A stretch of DNA of 64,000 nt from Pseudomonadota bacterium (GCA_025356075.1 JANXUT010000060.1:62001-126000); one strand, 5' to 3'. Positions 1 through 9,267 are shown, counted from the first letter of the stretch. The notes: generated by a model from the sequence alone, not told the origin. A program made the numbers and translations.

Positions 1-1
1 C

Positions 2-490
2 GAGGCGCTGAAGGCCGGCCGCGAGCCGGACCTCGAGAAGCCGCTGCACGCAGGTCCCGAGCTCGACCTGCACATCCCGGCGCTCATCCCGGCCGACTAC
101 ATGCCGGACGTGCACTTGCGGCTCGTGCTCTACAAGCGCATCGCCGCCGCGCCCGACGGCGAGGCGATCGACGAGCTCGAGGCGGAACTGATCGACCGGT
201 TCGGGCCACTGGCGCCGGCGACGCAGAACCTCTTTCGCATCACGCGCCTGAAGCTCACGGCGCTGCGTCTTGGCCTCACGCGCCTCGATGTGGGTCCCTT
301 GGGCGGCCTCGTCGAGTTTGGCCCTGAGCACCGCGTCGATCCCGCGCGGGTCCTCAAGCTCGTGCAGAAGGAGCCGAAGAGCTACCGGCTCGAGGGGCCG
401 GTGCGGCTGCGATTTACGCGCCGGAGCGAGGGCGACGCGGGGCGGCTCGCGACCGCCGGGAGCCTGCTCGCGGCGCTCGGCGCACCCTGA
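2..490 (+). CDS. mfd: Transcription-repair coupling factor Mfd, C-terminal fragment
   Basis: This is the last 162 codons of a gene that begins before the window. The translation matches the C-terminal TRCF domain of Mfd, including the typical stretch LHIPALIPADYMPDVHLRL followed by YKRIAAA. Mfd is the ATP-dependent translocase that removes RNA polymerase stalled at DNA lesions and recruits UvrA. The motor domains lie outside the window. The stop codon is followed 17 bases later by csiV, the usual neighbour of mfd in many Gammaproteobacteria. Identification rests on the C-terminal domain only, but is firm. Confidence 0.93.
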   Translation, partial: EALKAGREPDLEKPLHAGPELDLHIPALIPADYMPDVHLRLVLYKRIAAAPDGEAIDELEAELIDRFGPLAPATQNLFRITRLKLTALRLGLTRLDVGPLGGLVEFGPEHRVDPARVLKLVQKEPKSYRLEGPVRLRFTRRSEGDAGRLATAGSLLAALGAP

Positions 491-507
491 TCGGTTACAC
501 TTCATCC

Positions 508-1089
508 ATGCGCAACGAGCGTATTTCGCGGCGGCAGGCGCTCCTCGGGCTGGCCGCCCTCGCCGCGGCTCCGCGCGTCCTCGCCGAGCCGCCGCCGCCG
601 CCCGGCAGCGCCCGCTACGCGGTCGAGCTCATCGTATTCCGCCAGCTGGGCGCACTACCGGCGCCGATTCTGGCTCCCGCGGTCGCGGCGACCTCGACGA
701 TTGCCGGGCGCGTCGTGCCGCTCGCCGAGAGCGAGTGGCAGTTGGGTTCTGCGGAGGCGGCGCTCAACCGCGGTGGCTACACGGTCCTGGCGCACACGGC
801 CTGGGCCGCCATCGTGCCGGCGAACGGCCGCACGACCGCGCACCTCGAGGACGTGCTCACGCAGCCGACCCAGGTCGCGGGCAGCGTCGCGCTGCAGCGT
901 GGGCAATACCTCTTCCTCGGCATCGAGCTCGACTACCGCCCGGCCGAGGCGGGGCTGTCACCGTCGGTCGTGTATTCGATCCGGGAGAAGCGCCGCGTGA
1001 AGTTCGGCGAGCGGCATTACTTCGATCACCCGGCGATCGGGGCGATCGCGAGCGTCGTCGTGCCGCACGGGCTGGTCGAGACCGAGTAG
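508..1089 (+). CDS. csiV: CsiV-family periplasmic protein
   Basis: The 193-residue protein has an N-terminal export signal with SRRQALLGLAALAAA, which resembles a twin-arginine signal, ending near VLA-E. The mature part carries hallmarks of the CsiV family (PF10972): RYAVELIVFRQ near the start of the domain and RRVKFGERHYFDHPAIGAI near the end. In Vibrio cholerae CsiV binds peptidoglycan and is needed for the response to the D-amino-acid-like molecule CAI/LpoA pathway; function here is inferred from family only. It lies just after mfd, as is common. No good Shine-Dalgarno precedes the ATG. Family assignment is fairly secure, role is not. Confidence 0.8.
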   Translation: MRNERISRRQALLGLAALAAAPRVLAEPPPPPGSARYAVELIVFRQLGALPAPILAPAVAATSTIAGRVVPLAESEWQLGSAEAALNRGGYTVLAHTAWAAIVPANGRTTAHLEDVLTQPTQVAGSVALQRGQYLFLGIELDYRPAEAGLSPSVVYSIREKRRVKFGERHYFDHPAIGAIASVVVPHGLVETE

Positions 1090-1092
1090 CGC

Positions 1093-2016
1093 TCAGTCCG
1101 CGGGCGGCTCTTCGACCGCGACGCGATTGCGGCCGGCCGCGCGGGCCGACTCGAGCGCCACGTGGCCGGCGGCGATGAGCTGCTCGGGCGTCGACTGCGG
1201 ACCCGGCGTCAGGTGGGCGACGCCGACACTCACCGTGACGACGCGTGCCACCGGTGAGTGCGGGTGGTGCATGTGCAACTCGCGCACGCGGGCCGCCAGC
1301 CCCTCGCCGTGACGGCGCGCCTGCTCGAGGTCCATGCCGGTCGAAAATCCAATGAAGCGCCCGCCCTCGAGGCGAGCGATGAGGTCGCTTGCGCGCCTGA
1401 GTCCCGCCGAGAGCGCCCGCCCGACGCGCCGGATCACCGAGTCGCCGGCGAGGCGCCCGAAGGTCACGTTGTAGCGATCGAGCGCGTCGATGTCGGCGAG
1501 GTAGAGCGTGAGCGACTTGCCCTCGCGCTGCGCGATCGCGAAGTCGCGGCGCATGAGCTCGTGGAAGTACTCGGAATGCCGCAGGCCCGTCAGGCGGTCG
1601 TCGCGTTGCAGCGGAGCACGCACCGTCGGCGCCGGCTCAGGCGTTGCCTGCTCGCCGACCGGCTGGTGGAAGCTCACGTAGTGGGTCAAAACCCCCTCCT
1701 CGTCCCGCATCGGCTCAAACCTCACGTCTATCCGCCCCGCCGCCGGCCCCGCCTCGCGGATCGCCGCCCGGATCGTAAAGGACTCGGCCCGCTCGAATCG
1801 TTGACGGAGTTCACCGAGCCCGGCCCCGGTACCGTGCACGCCGAGCAGTCCCCCGAGTCCTTCCTGGACCAGATCGGCTCTGCCGCGCTGCCGCAACTGC
1901 TCCAGGGCCCCGTTGGCGAAGATGACCGGGTACTCCGGCCTCCTGGCGTCGATGACCGCGATCGCATCCGGCAGGTGGTCGAGCAGCGCGAGCGTCAGGC
2001 TCGAGGACAGGCTCAT
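1093..2016 (-). CDS. PAS-like / degenerate GGDEF domain protein (probable c-di-GMP receptor)
   Basis: The 307-residue cytoplasmic protein has an N-terminal PAS-like region (about residues 8-120) and a C-terminal GGDEF fold (about 140-305). The fold is well preserved: LTGLRHSEYF opens it, ADIDALDRYNVTFGRLAGD carries the first metal/GTP region, and VTVSVGVA closes it. The signature itself reads EGGRF (217-221) instead of GGDEF, so the two acidic catalytic positions are lost and cyclase activity is unlikely. The inhibitory-site motif RxxD is intact (R208-D211, five residues before the signature). Such proteins often act as c-di-GMP receptors. The ATG at 2016 overlaps the nagZ stop by four bases and has a GAGAGG ribosome site, so it was preferred to upstream starts. 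Confidence 0.8.
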   Translation of the reverse strand: MSLSSSLTLALLDHLPDAIAVIDARRPEYPVIFANGALEQLRQRGRADLVQEGLGGLLGVHGTGAGLGELRQRFERAESFTIRAAIREAGPAAGRIDVRFEPMRDEEGVLTHYVSFHQPVGEQATPEPAPTVRAPLQRDDRLTGLRHSEYFHELMRRDFAIAQREGKSLTLYLADIDALDRYNVTFGRLAGDSVIRRVGRALSAGLRRASDLIARLEGGRFIGFSTGMDLEQARRHGEGLAARVRELHMHHPHSPVARVVTVSVGVAHLTPGPQSTPEQLIAAGHVALESARAAGRNRVAVEEPPAD

Positions 2017-3083
2017 GCGCCCCTCTCGCCATCGAGGGCGAGCTCGGGGCGCGCGTCCCGGCACCGTTCCACGGCCCCGTGGGCCCTCTGCCAGGCGTCC
2101 GAGGCGAGGAGCCGCGCCCTGGTCTCGAGGCCCGGCGCCGGCCCATGGCCGTGCAGGCGCGCGAGCCTCAAGGCCGACGCCGGCCGGGGCGCGGGGTCGA
2201 GTGAGTGCAGCAGCTCGAGCACCGCGGGGCGCGAGTTGCAGACGAGCAGCATGTCGGCGCCGGCCTCGAGCGCCAGCGCCGCCCGCGCGCCGACGCCCCC
2301 GAAGGCGGCGGCACCGGCCATGCTGAGGTCATCGGTGAACACCGCGCCCTGAAAGCCGAGCTCGCCGCGGAGGATGTCCGTGACCCAGCGCCGCGACAGG
2401 CTCGCCGGCAACGCATCGACCGCCGGGAACACGACGTGCGCGGTCATCACCGAGGCAAGTCCGTTCGCGATGAGTCGCCGGTACGGGGTCAGCTCCGGCT
2501 CAAGATCCACGAACTCGCGCCGGTCGACGGGCAGCGCCACGTGCGAGTCGAGCGCGACGGCGCCGTGGCCGGGGAAGTGCTTCGCGGTCGCGCTCATGCC
2601 GGCATCGCGAAGGCCGGCCATGAGGGCGCCGGCGAGCAGCGCGACGGTGGCGGCATCGGCGTGGAAGGCGCGATCGCCGATCGCCTCGTTGACGCCGAAG
2701 TCGAGGTCGACGACCGGTGCGAAGGCGAGGTCGATGCCGACGGCCCGAAGCTCCGATCCGATCAGCCAGCCGGCCTGGCGCGCCAGCTCCCGGCCGTGCG
2801 CCGCGTCCATCGCGTACTCCCGGCCGATGCGGCGCATCGGCGGCAGGAGCGTGAAGTCGGAGCGAAAGCGCTGCACCCGCCCACCCTCGTGGTCGACCGC
2901 GACGAGGAGCCGCGGGGTTCGAAGCGCCTGGATCTCCGCGACCAGGGTCGCGAGCTGGCCGACGTCGGTGAAGTTGCGCGCGAACAGGATCACGCCGCCG
3001 ACGAGCGGGTGCTCGAGCACGTCGCGGTCCTCCGGCAGCAGCGAGCGCCCGGCGACGTCGACCATGAGGCAGCCGAGCGTCAT
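2013..3083 (-). CDS. nagZ: Beta-N-acetylhexosaminidase NagZ
   Basis: NagZ is a cytoplasmic glycoside hydrolase of family 3 that removes N-acetylglucosamine from GlcNAc-anhydromuropeptides during cell-wall recycling. The 356-residue protein shows the family motif KHFPGHG (168-174) with the histidine of the catalytic dyad nearby, and FTDDLSM (249-255) containing the nucleophilic aspartate. The N-terminal barrel motifs VDHEGGRVQRF and FAPVVDLD are also present. Both ends overlap neighbours by four bases (rlmD upstream, the GGDEF gene downstream), so the three genes are probably cotranslated. There is no signal peptide, as expected. Confidence 0.95.
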   Translation of the reverse strand: MTLGCLMVDVAGRSLLPEDRDVLEHPLVGGVILFARNFTDVGQLATLVAEIQALRTPRLLVAVDHEGGRVQRFRSDFTLLPPMRRIGREYAMDAAHGRELARQAGWLIGSELRAVGIDLAFAPVVDLDFGVNEAIGDRAFHADAATVALLAGALMAGLRDAGMSATAKHFPGHGAVALDSHVALPVDRREFVDLEPELTPYRRLIANGLASVMTAHVVFPAVDALPASLSRRWVTDILRGELGFQGAVFTDDLSMAGAAAFGGVGARAALALEAGADMLLVCNSRPAVLELLHSLDPAPRPASALRLARLHGHGPAPGLETRARLLASDAWQRAHGAVERCRDARPELALDGERGA

Positions 3084-4405
3084 CGCTCGGGCTCGAAGAC
3101 CGCGATCGATTCGAGGTGCGCGGTGTGCGGGAACATATCCATGACTCCGGCTGCCACCAGCCGGAAGCGGTGCTGGTGCACGAGGAGGCCTGCGTCGCGC
3201 GCCAGCGTCCCCGGGTGGCAGGAAATATACACGACGCGCCGCGGCCTGCCCCGCCCGATCAGCGGCAACACGCCCTGGGCCCCGGCGCGCGGCGGATCGA
3301 GGAGCACGAGGTCGAACCGATCCCGCGCCCAGGGTTCGAGTTCGCGCCGGGCCTCGAAGTCATCGCCCAAGTTCGCCACCGCAAAGCGCGCATTGCCGAT
3401 ACCGTTAAGCTGCGCGTTCGAGCGCGCGCGGGCGATGAGCCCGGCCTCCCCTTCGACGCCGAGCACGCTGCCCGCGCGCCGCGCGAGCGGCAGCGTGAAG
3501 TTGCCGAGCCCGCAGTAAAGGTCGAGCACCGCATCGCCCGGACGGGCGTCGATGAGCTCGACCGCCCGCTCGACCATGCGCTCGTTGAGCGCGGCATTGA
3601 CCTGCACGAAGTCAACCGGGCCGAACTCGATCACCACCTCGAAGGCGGGCAGGCGGTAGCTGAGCGTCTGGCCCGGCGGATCGAGCGCGATGGCGGTCGC
3701 GGGCCCGCCCGGCTGCAGCCAGAACTCGACCGAATGGCGGATCCCGAAGGCCCGCAGCCGCTCGCGATCCGCCGCCCCGAGCTCATCGAGCGTGCGCAGC
3801 ACCAAGACCGTCGCCGCCTCGGTGACCGCGACCTCGATCTGCGGCAGCCGTGCGCGCGCATCGAGCGTCGCGACCAGCGCCGCGAGCGGCGCGATGAGCG
3901 TGCCGGCGGGCTCGGCGAGGACCGGGCAGGACTCGAGGCCCTCGAGCCGGTTCGACTCCTGGCCGCGAAAGCCGACGATCGCGCGGTTCTCGCGCGCCAG
4001 GTAGTGGGCGCCGAGCCTCGCGCGGCGCCGATAGCCGAGCACGGGGCTGGTGAGCGCGGGCAAGAGCGTCGCGGCGCTGACCCGGCCGATGCGCCCGAGC
4101 TGCGCGGCGAGCTCGCGCTCCTTCGCGCGCACCTGCGCGGCGGGCACGAGGTGCTGGAGCGCGCAGCCGCCGCAGCGCCCGAAGGCCGGGCACGGGGCTA
4201 AAACGCGCTCGGGCGAGGGCGTCACGACCTCGAGGAGGGTCGCTTCGTCGTGCCGGGCGCCGCGCCGCAGGCGGCGGACGCGCACCGTCTCGCCGGGGAG
4301 CGCCCCGGCCACGAACACCGCCTTGCCGGCGAGGCGACCGATGCCGCGACCGTCGTGGGCAAGGTCGTCGATCGCGACGAGATCGCCCTCGCCCGGGCCC
4401 TTCAC
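3080..4405 (-). CDS. rlmD: 23S rRNA (uracil-1939-C5)-methyltransferase RlmD
   Basis: RlmD uses S-adenosylmethionine to methylate U1939 of 23S rRNA. The 441-residue protein starts with a TRAM domain (about 5-62), followed by the iron-sulfur cysteines C72, C78, C81 and C160. The SAM-binding motif DLYCGLGN is at 295-302, LDPPR at 369-373, and the catalytic cysteine is C396 in YISCHPGTLARD. The start is GTG at 4405, directly before the conserved TRAM region. The stop overlaps the nagZ ATG by four bases. The gene belongs to the downstream half of the lepA-rnc-era-recO operon. Confidence 0.95.
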   Translation of the reverse strand: MKGPGEGDLVAIDDLAHDGRGIGRLAGKAVFVAGALPGETVRVRRLRRGARHDEATLLEVVTPSPERVLAPCPAFGRCGGCALQHLVPAAQVRAKERELAAQLGRIGRVSAATLLPALTSPVLGYRRRARLGAHYLARENRAIVGFRGQESNRLEGLESCPVLAEPAGTLIAPLAALVATLDARARLPQIEVAVTEAATVLVLRTLDELGAADRERLRAFGIRHSVEFWLQPGGPATAIALDPPGQTLSYRLPAFEVVIEFGPVDFVQVNAALNERMVERAVELIDARPGDAVLDLYCGLGNFTLPLARRAGSVLGVEGEAGLIARARSNAQLNGIGNARFAVANLGDDFEARRELEPWARDRFDLVLLDPPRAGAQGVLPLIGRGRPRRVVYISCHPGTLARDAGLLVHQHRFRLVAAGVMDMFPHTAHLESIAVFEPER

Positions 4406-4421
4406 CGCGCAGCGTCCCCCA

Positions 4422-4832
4422 TCAGCTCGCGACCCCGGCGTCGGCGGTCTCGAGCACGGCGACCGCGAGCACGAGGCCCGCCTCGTCCGAGAGCGTCACG
4501 TGGCCGCGGCCGCCGCCGAGCGAATCCCTGAGCTTGCGGCCACGCTCCGACCAGGCGACTTCCGGCCGCCCCCAGGCGTTTTGCACGATGCCGCAGTCGC
4601 GCACCCACACGCCGTGCGCAAAGCCCGTGCCGAGCGCCTTCACGATAGCTTCCTTGGCGGCGAAACGCTGTGCGAGGAAGCGCACCGCGCGCGCCTCGGT
4701 GCGCGCGACCCGCTCGAAATGACTGACTTCCTCGGGCATGAGGATTCGCTCGACGAAGTGCCGGCCGAACCTCGCGTAGGTGCCGGCAACGCGCTTGAGT
4801 TCAACGAGGTCCGTGCCAATGCCGAAGATCAT
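4422..4832 (-). CDS. acpS: Holo-[acyl-carrier-protein] synthase AcpS
   Basis: AcpS transfers 4'-phosphopantetheine from CoA to apo-ACP. The 136-residue protein starts [10 protein letters not shown] with the magnesium ligand D8; the second acidic ligand E61 is in FAAKEA, followed by KALGTGF. Length is typical (about 126-130 in most species). The start at 4832 is fixed by similarity and by a four-base overlap with the pdxJ stop, although a longer open frame continues upstream. Gene order recO-pdxJ-acpS is the same as in Escherichia coli. Confidence 0.95.
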   Translation of the reverse strand: MIFGIGTDLVELKRVAGTYARFGRHFVERILMPEEVSHFERVARTEARAVRFLAQRFAAKEAIVKALGTGFAHGVWVRDCGIVQNAWGRPEVAWSERGRKLRDSLGGGRGHVTLSDEAGLVLAVAVLETADAGVAS

Positions 4833-5587
4833 CCGGCCCTGGCCGCGCGCATGAGCCGCTTCATCTCGCTGACGGCGGCCGGGAGCCCGGCGAACAGCGC
4901 CCGTCCGATGATCGCGTAGCCGATGTTGAGCTCGACGATCTCGGGGAGCGCGGCGACCGGCCCTACGTTGTGGTAGTCGAGGCCGTGGCCCGCGTTGACG
5001 ATGAGCCCGAGCCGGGCGGCCGCGCGCGCCGCATCGCCAAGGCGCTTCAGTTCTGCGCGGCGCTTCAGGCCCGTAGCTTCCGCGTACGCCCCGGTGTGCA
5101 GCTCGATGACCGGCGCACCGACCGCGACCGCGGCCTCGAGCTGGCGGACATCGGGATCGATGAAGAGCGACACGCGCACGCCCTGGGCGCCGAGCGCCTC
5201 GACCGCTGCCCCGAGCGCGGCGCGTTGCCCGGCGACATCGAGGCCGCCCTCGGTCGTGAGCTCCGTGCGGTGCTCGGGCACGAGGCACACGTCCGCCGGC
5301 CGGACGCGCGCGGCGAGCGCGAGCATCGGCGCGGTCGCGGCCATCTCGAGGTTCATGTGCGTCTTGAGCGACTCGGCGAACCGCAGGACGTCGTGGTCCT
5401 GGATGTGGCGCCGGTCCTCGCGCAGGTGCAGCGTGATGCTGTCCGCGCCCGACTGCTCGGCGATGAGTGCCGCGAGCAGCGGGTCCGGCTCCTTGCCGCG
5501 CCGCGCCTGCCGCAGCGTCGCCACGTGATCGATGTTCACCCCGAGCAACAGCTCAGTGCCCTGTCCTGCCTCGACCGTCATCGTCAT
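4829..5587 (-). CDS. pdxJ: Pyridoxine 5'-phosphate synthase PdxJ
   Basis: PdxJ condenses 1-deoxyxylulose 5-phosphate with 3-amino-2-oxopropyl phosphate, the last step of DXP-dependent vitamin B6 synthesis; the DXP pathway is also represented in this window by dxr, ispD and ispF. The 252-residue TIM-barrel protein has [15 protein letters not shown] near the N terminus, [14 protein letters not shown], and CLVPE in the middle. ATG at 5587 overlaps the recO stop by four bases, and its own stop overlaps acpS by four bases. Confidence 0.96.
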   Translation of the reverse strand: MTMTVEAGQGTELLLGVNIDHVATLRQARRGKEPDPLLAALIAEQSGADSITLHLREDRRHIQDHDVLRFAESLKTHMNLEMAATAPMLALAARVRPADVCLVPEHRTELTTEGGLDVAGQRAALGAAVEALGAQGVRVSLFIDPDVRQLEAAVAVGAPVIELHTGAYAEATGLKRRAELKRLGDAARAAARLGLIVNAGHGLDYHNVGPVAALPEIVELNIGYAIIGRALFAGLPAAVSEMKRLMRAARAG

Positions 5588-6351
5588 GACTCCCCGTTGC
5601 CAGCACCCGTTGATCCGCCGCCGCGCGCGCCACCCGCGCGCACGGCGCGGGCGACGGTGCGGGTGTTGAGTTCGCGCCCGTCGAGCGGCGCCTCGAGCGC
5701 GCCGCGCATGAGCCGCTTCGCCGCCGCGAGGCTGCCGGGGTCGGCGAGCTCCTCGGCGGCGAGCGACAGGAGGTCTGCGCCGCGGTAGAGCGAGGCGACT
5801 TTGGCGCCCGGCGGCGCCGCGAGCACGCCGCGTTCGGCCCGCACATGATAATACGCATCGGCCTCGACCGGCTCGCCGCTCGAGGCGATGCGCGTGTAGT
5901 CAAGACCCAGGCCAAGTGCATCGAGCAGGCGCTTTTCAAAGAGCCTGAGCGCGCGGCCTTCGCCCGGCGCCGCGGCGAGCCCGCCGAGCGCGAGCGCGTA
6001 GGCCTCGTGGACGTCCGGGTGCGGATCCTCGCGCCCGAGGAGCTTGAGGATCAGCTCGTTGAGGTAAAAGCCGCTCATCAGCGCACCCGCCGGCAGGGGC
6101 GCCGGCACCGTCGCGCGCTCGGCCGCCGTCAGCGTGCCGCCATCGCCCGACCCCGACCAGGAGATGAGTAGCGGTGCGAACGGCTGCAGCACGGACGCGA
6201 GCGCGCTCTGCGGGCGGCGCGCGCCCTTCGCGAACAGGCACACGCGCCCGTGGTCGCGCGTGAAGAACTCGATGATCCGCGAGGAGTCGCGGTAGTCGCG
6301 CTGGTGCAGGAGGTAGGCAGGCTCGAGCTGCACGCGCTGCTTTGGGTTCAT
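5584..6351 (-). CDS. recO: DNA repair protein RecO
   Basis: RecO works with RecR to load RecA onto SSB-coated single-stranded DNA in the RecFOR pathway. The 255-residue protein has the N-terminal OB-fold region ([19 protein letters not shown], then [17 protein letters not shown]) and a helical C-terminal region with [15 protein letters not shown]. The zinc cysteines seen in some RecO proteins are not present, which is usual for Gammaproteobacteria. It lies 23 bases after era and overlaps pdxJ by four bases. Confidence 0.92.
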   Translation of the reverse strand: MNPKQRVQLEPAYLLHQRDYRDSSRIIEFFTRDHGRVCLFAKGARRPQSALASVLQPFAPLLISWSGSGDGGTLTAAERATVPAPLPAGALMSGFYLNELILKLLGREDPHPDVHEAYALALGGLAAAPGEGRALRLFEKRLLDALGLGLDYTRIASSGEPVEADAYYHVRAERGVLAAPPGAKVASLYRGADLLSLAAEELADPGSLAAAKRLMRGALEAPLDGRELNTRTVARAVRAGGARGGGSTGAGNGES

Positions 6352-6374
6352 GGAACGCGGTGCCGGTGAGCCGG

Positions 6375-7280
6375 CTACGAGCCCTCGTAGCCGAAGGACT
6401 TGAGTGCGTTGACGCTATCCGCCCAGTTCTCCTTCACCTTCACCCAGAGTTCAAGGTGGGTGCGCCGGCCGTAGAGCCGGTTGAGCTCGAGCCGCGCCGC
6501 CTGGCCGATTTCCTTCAGGAGCGAGCCGCCCTCGCCGATCACGATCTTCTTCTGGCCGGCGCGCTCGACCCAGATGACCGCGCCGATCTCGAGCCGGCCG
6601 TCCTCGGTGGCCTCGCTGCGCTCGATCTCGACGGTGAGCCCGTAGGGCAGCTCCTGCTGCAGCCGCAAGGTCAGCTTTTCGCGGATGATCTCCGCCGTCC
6701 TGAAGCCCTCCGAGCGGTCGGTGAGCTGCTCGGGCGGATAGAGCGCCGGGGACTCGGGCAGGTGCGCGGCGAGGACGGCGGGCAGGCGCGCGGTCGAATC
6801 GGGCTTCAGCGCCGACAGCGGCACGACCTCGAGGAACGGGTGGCGCTCGCTCATCGCGCCGATGAATGGCAGGAGGCGCGAGCGCGGCTGCGCATGGTCG
6901 ACCTTGTTGATGACGAGGACCGCCGGGCGGTGCGAGCTCTTGATGCGCTCGAGCACCTTCGCATCCTCGCGTCCGAAGGCGAGCGCCTCGACGACGAACG
7001 CGACGAGGTCGGCATCGGCGAGGGAGCTCGCGGCGGTGCGGTTCATGTACTGGTTGAGGCGGCGCTTGGCGCCGGTGTGCAGCCCCGGCGTGTCGACGAG
7101 CGCGATCTGGAAGTCCGGGCGCGTCAGGACGCCGAGGATCCTGTGGCGGGTCGTCTGCGGCTTCGGCGTCACGATGCTGAGCTTCTGGCCGAGCAGCGCG
7201 TTCAGCAGCGTCGACTTGCCGACGTTCGGCCGGCCGACGAGCGCGACGAAGCCGGCGCGGTGCGGGGGGGCGTCGGTCAT
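6375..7280 (-). CDS. era: GTPase Era
   Basis: Era is an essential GTPase that binds the 3' end of 16S rRNA and helps mature the 30S subunit. The 301-residue protein has the P-loop GRPNVGKST near residue 16, the G3 motif DTPG, NKVD for guanine recognition, and a C-terminal KH RNA-binding domain ending in VKVKENWADS. Its start overlaps the rnc stop by four bases, so RNase III and Era are probably translationally coupled, as in many bacteria. Confidence 0.97.
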   Translation of the reverse strand: MTDAPPHRAGFVALVGRPNVGKSTLLNALLGQKLSIVTPKPQTTRHRILGVLTRPDFQIALVDTPGLHTGAKRRLNQYMNRTAASSLADADLVAFVVEALAFGREDAKVLERIKSSHRPAVLVINKVDHAQPRSRLLPFIGAMSERHPFLEVVPLSALKPDSTARLPAVLAAHLPESPALYPPEQLTDRSEGFRTAEIIREKLTLRLQQELPYGLTVEIERSEATEDGRLEIGAVIWVERAGQKKIVIGEGGSLLKEIGQAARLELNRLYGRRTHLELWVKVKENWADSVNALKSFGYEGS

Positions 7281-7978
7281 TGGGCGGGCTCTCGTGCGTT
7301 GAATTCATCGAACAGCGCAGCCGCCGCCATCTGCTCGGCGCGGCGGCGGCTCGACCCCGAGCCCTCGGCGGTGCGCGCATCGCCGTCGATCGCGCAGCGC
7401 ACCGTGAAGGTCTGCTCGTGGGGCTCGCCGGTGATCGACTCGACGGTGTAGTGCGGCAGCGGCAGCGCGCGGTCCTGCAGGTACTCCTGCAGGCGCGTCT
7501 TCGCGTCCTTCGGCAGCGGGGTCGTCTTCAGGCCCGCGAGGCGCCCGCGGTAGAGCGGCTCGAGCACGCCGCGCGCCGCCTCGAGGCCGCCGTCGAGGTA
7601 GATCGCGCCCAGCACCGCCTCGAGGGCATCGGCGAGCGTCGAGGGGCGCCGGAAGCCGCCCGAGCGCAGTTCCCCGACGCCGAGCTTCAGGCGCTCGGAG
7701 AAGCCAAGCCCGTCGGCGATCTCGGCGAGCGACTCCCCGCTCACGAGGCTCGCGCGGTAGCGGCTAAGCTCGCCCTCGCTCGCCTCGGGGAACTCGCGGT
7801 AGAGGAGCTCGGCCACGAGGAAGGACAGCACCGCATCACCCAGGAACTCGAGCCGTTCGTTGTGCTTGCCGCCGGCGCTGCGGTGCGTGAGCGCGGTCGC
7901 GAGCAGCGCCTCATCGCGGCAGCGCCAGCCGAGCTGGCCGGCCAGCCAGTCGACATCGGTCCTCGAGCGGCCGGTCAC
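7277..7978 (-). CDS. rnc: Ribonuclease III
   Basis: RNase III cleaves double-stranded RNA, processing the rRNA precursor and regulatory RNAs. The 233-residue protein contains the catalytic signature ERLEFLGDAVLS (E44, D48) and the second acidic pair D117/E120 in DALEAVLGAIYLDGG, followed by a double-stranded RNA-binding domain (about 158-228). It starts with GTG, which overlaps the stop of the DUF4845 gene (GTGA). Length and domain layout are normal. Confidence 0.97.
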   Translation of the reverse strand: MTGRSRTDVDWLAGQLGWRCRDEALLATALTHRSAGGKHNERLEFLGDAVLSFLVAELLYREFPEASEGELSRYRASLVSGESLAEIADGLGFSERLKLGVGELRSGGFRRPSTLADALEAVLGAIYLDGGLEAARGVLEPLYRGRLAGLKTTPLPKDAKTRLQEYLQDRALPLPHYTVESITGEPHEQTFTVRCAIDGDARTAEGSGSSRRRAEQMAAAALFDEFNAREPAQ

Positions 7979-8349
7979 GCCCCGCCCGAGTTCCCGAGGA
8001 CGACCGTCTTGTCGAAGTGCACGCTGAAGGACACGTTGGCGACGAACGGCGCATCGGCGTCGTAGTTGGCGCGCACGACCCAGGCCGCGCCGTCGCGCGT
8101 GATTTCGAGATCCTTCGCGCTGATGACGGTGACCGCGTTGATGAAGAAGCGCTTGTCGAGCGCGACGCGGATCGACTGCGGTGAATCAACCGTGGTCATG
8201 TCGGCCTTGACCGTGTCCATGGCCTTCGCGATGTTCATGTACTCGAGGTACACGGGGACGAGGCGGATGCCGGCGTAGACGAACAGGCCGATGAAGGCCA
8301 CGAGTATCAGGGCACCGATGAAGGTGATGCCGCGCTGGGTGTGACGCAT
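7975..8349 (-). CDS. DUF4845 single-pass membrane protein
   Basis: The 124-residue protein begins MRHTQRGITFIGALIL and has one hydrophobic segment (about 9-30) followed by RLVPVYLEYMNIAKAMDTV. This resembles a type IV pilin-like N terminus and fits the DUF4845 family (PF16137), which commonly sits between lepB and rnc in Gammaproteobacteria. The rest is probably periplasmic. Function is unknown. It overlaps rnc by four bases and lies 20 bases after lepB, whose product could process or at least be coexpressed with it; that is only inference. Confidence 0.85.
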   Translation of the reverse strand: MRHTQRGITFIGALILVAFIGLFVYAGIRLVPVYLEYMNIAKAMDTVKADMTTVDSPQSIRVALDKRFFINAVTVISAKDLEITRDGAAWVVRANYDADAPFVANVSFSVHFDKTVVLGNSGGA

Positions 8350-8369
8350 GTGTCGACCTCGTTGGGTAA

Positions 8370-9233
8370 TCAGCGAATCGCCTGGCCGATCCGTTTCAGG
8401 GCGGCCCGCGGGGGCAGGCCGATATTCAACCAGATGCGCACCGCCTTGCCGACCACGTTCTGCTCCGGGACGAAACCAAGGTCGGGAAAGCGGCTGTCGC
8501 CGCTATTGTCGCGGTTGTCGCCCATGAAGAAGTAGTGACCAGCCGGCACTGTCCACACGCCGGTGGGCCGGTAGCCGGGGTCGCCGGCAGGTCCCACCGC
8601 CCGGTCCTCGCCGACGAGGCAGCGGTCGTAGTCGCGCTTGGCCGTGCAGCCATTCTCGCGGCGGGTGTCGGTCGGGCAGTACATGATCCGGTGCGAGTGC
8701 TCGCCGAGCTGCTCGATCCCCTGGCGAAAATGCTGGTAGCAGTCATCGTCCGCGAAGGTGCCGGCATCGCTCGCCGTCATCGGCGTGCCGTTGACGGTGA
8801 TCGCCGCGCCCTGCACCTCGACCCGGTCGCCGGGCAGGCCGACGAGCCGCTTGATGTAGTTGGTCGAGGGGTCGTTGGGCTTGCGGAACACGATCACGTC
8901 GCCGCGCTTGGGCATGCCGATCTCGACCACCTTCAGGTTCAGCACCGGCAGCCTGAGCCCGTAGGTGAACTTGTTCACGAAGATGAAGTCGCCATCGAGC
9001 AGCGTCGGCATCATCGAGTCGGACGGGATCCTGAAGGGCTCGAACAGGAACGAGCGCACCAGCAGCACGATCAGGATGATCGGGAAGAACGAGCCCGCGT
9101 ACTCGACCAGCACGGGCTCGCGCGCATCGCGGGGGCGCTTGCCGCGAAACAGCGCGCGGTCGATGAACCAGATGAGGCCGGTGAGGGCCGCAAGGCCGGT
9201 GAGGATGGTCGAGAAATCGTAGATGATCGACAT
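8370..9233 (-). CDS. lepB: Signal peptidase I
   Basis: LepB is the inner-membrane serine protease that cleaves signal peptides of exported proteins. The 287-residue protein has two N-terminal membrane segments (about 5-25 and 48-65), then the catalytic serine S73 in IPSDSMMPTL, the catalytic lysine K128 in NYIKRLVGLPGD, and the GDNRDNSGDSR box. Between the last two lies the insert typical of Gram-negative enzymes; here it carries four cysteines. The gene follows lepA, as in Escherichia coli, with a 34-base gap. Confidence 0.96.
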   Translation of the reverse strand: MSIIYDFSTILTGLAALTGLIWFIDRALFRGKRPRDAREPVLVEYAGSFFPIILIVLLVRSFLFEPFRIPSDSMMPTLLDGDFIFVNKFTYGLRLPVLNLKVVEIGMPKRGDVIVFRKPNDPSTNYIKRLVGLPGDRVEVQGAAITVNGTPMTASDAGTFADDDCYQHFRQGIEQLGEHSHRIMYCPTDTRRENGCTAKRDYDRCLVGEDRAVGPAGDPGYRPTGVWTVPAGHYFFMGDNRDNSGDSRFPDLGFVPEQNVVGKAVRIWLNIGLPPRAALKRIGQAIR

Positions 9234-9267
9234 GCTTGGGCTCGTGTCCGTGGTGTTCGTGCCGGGG

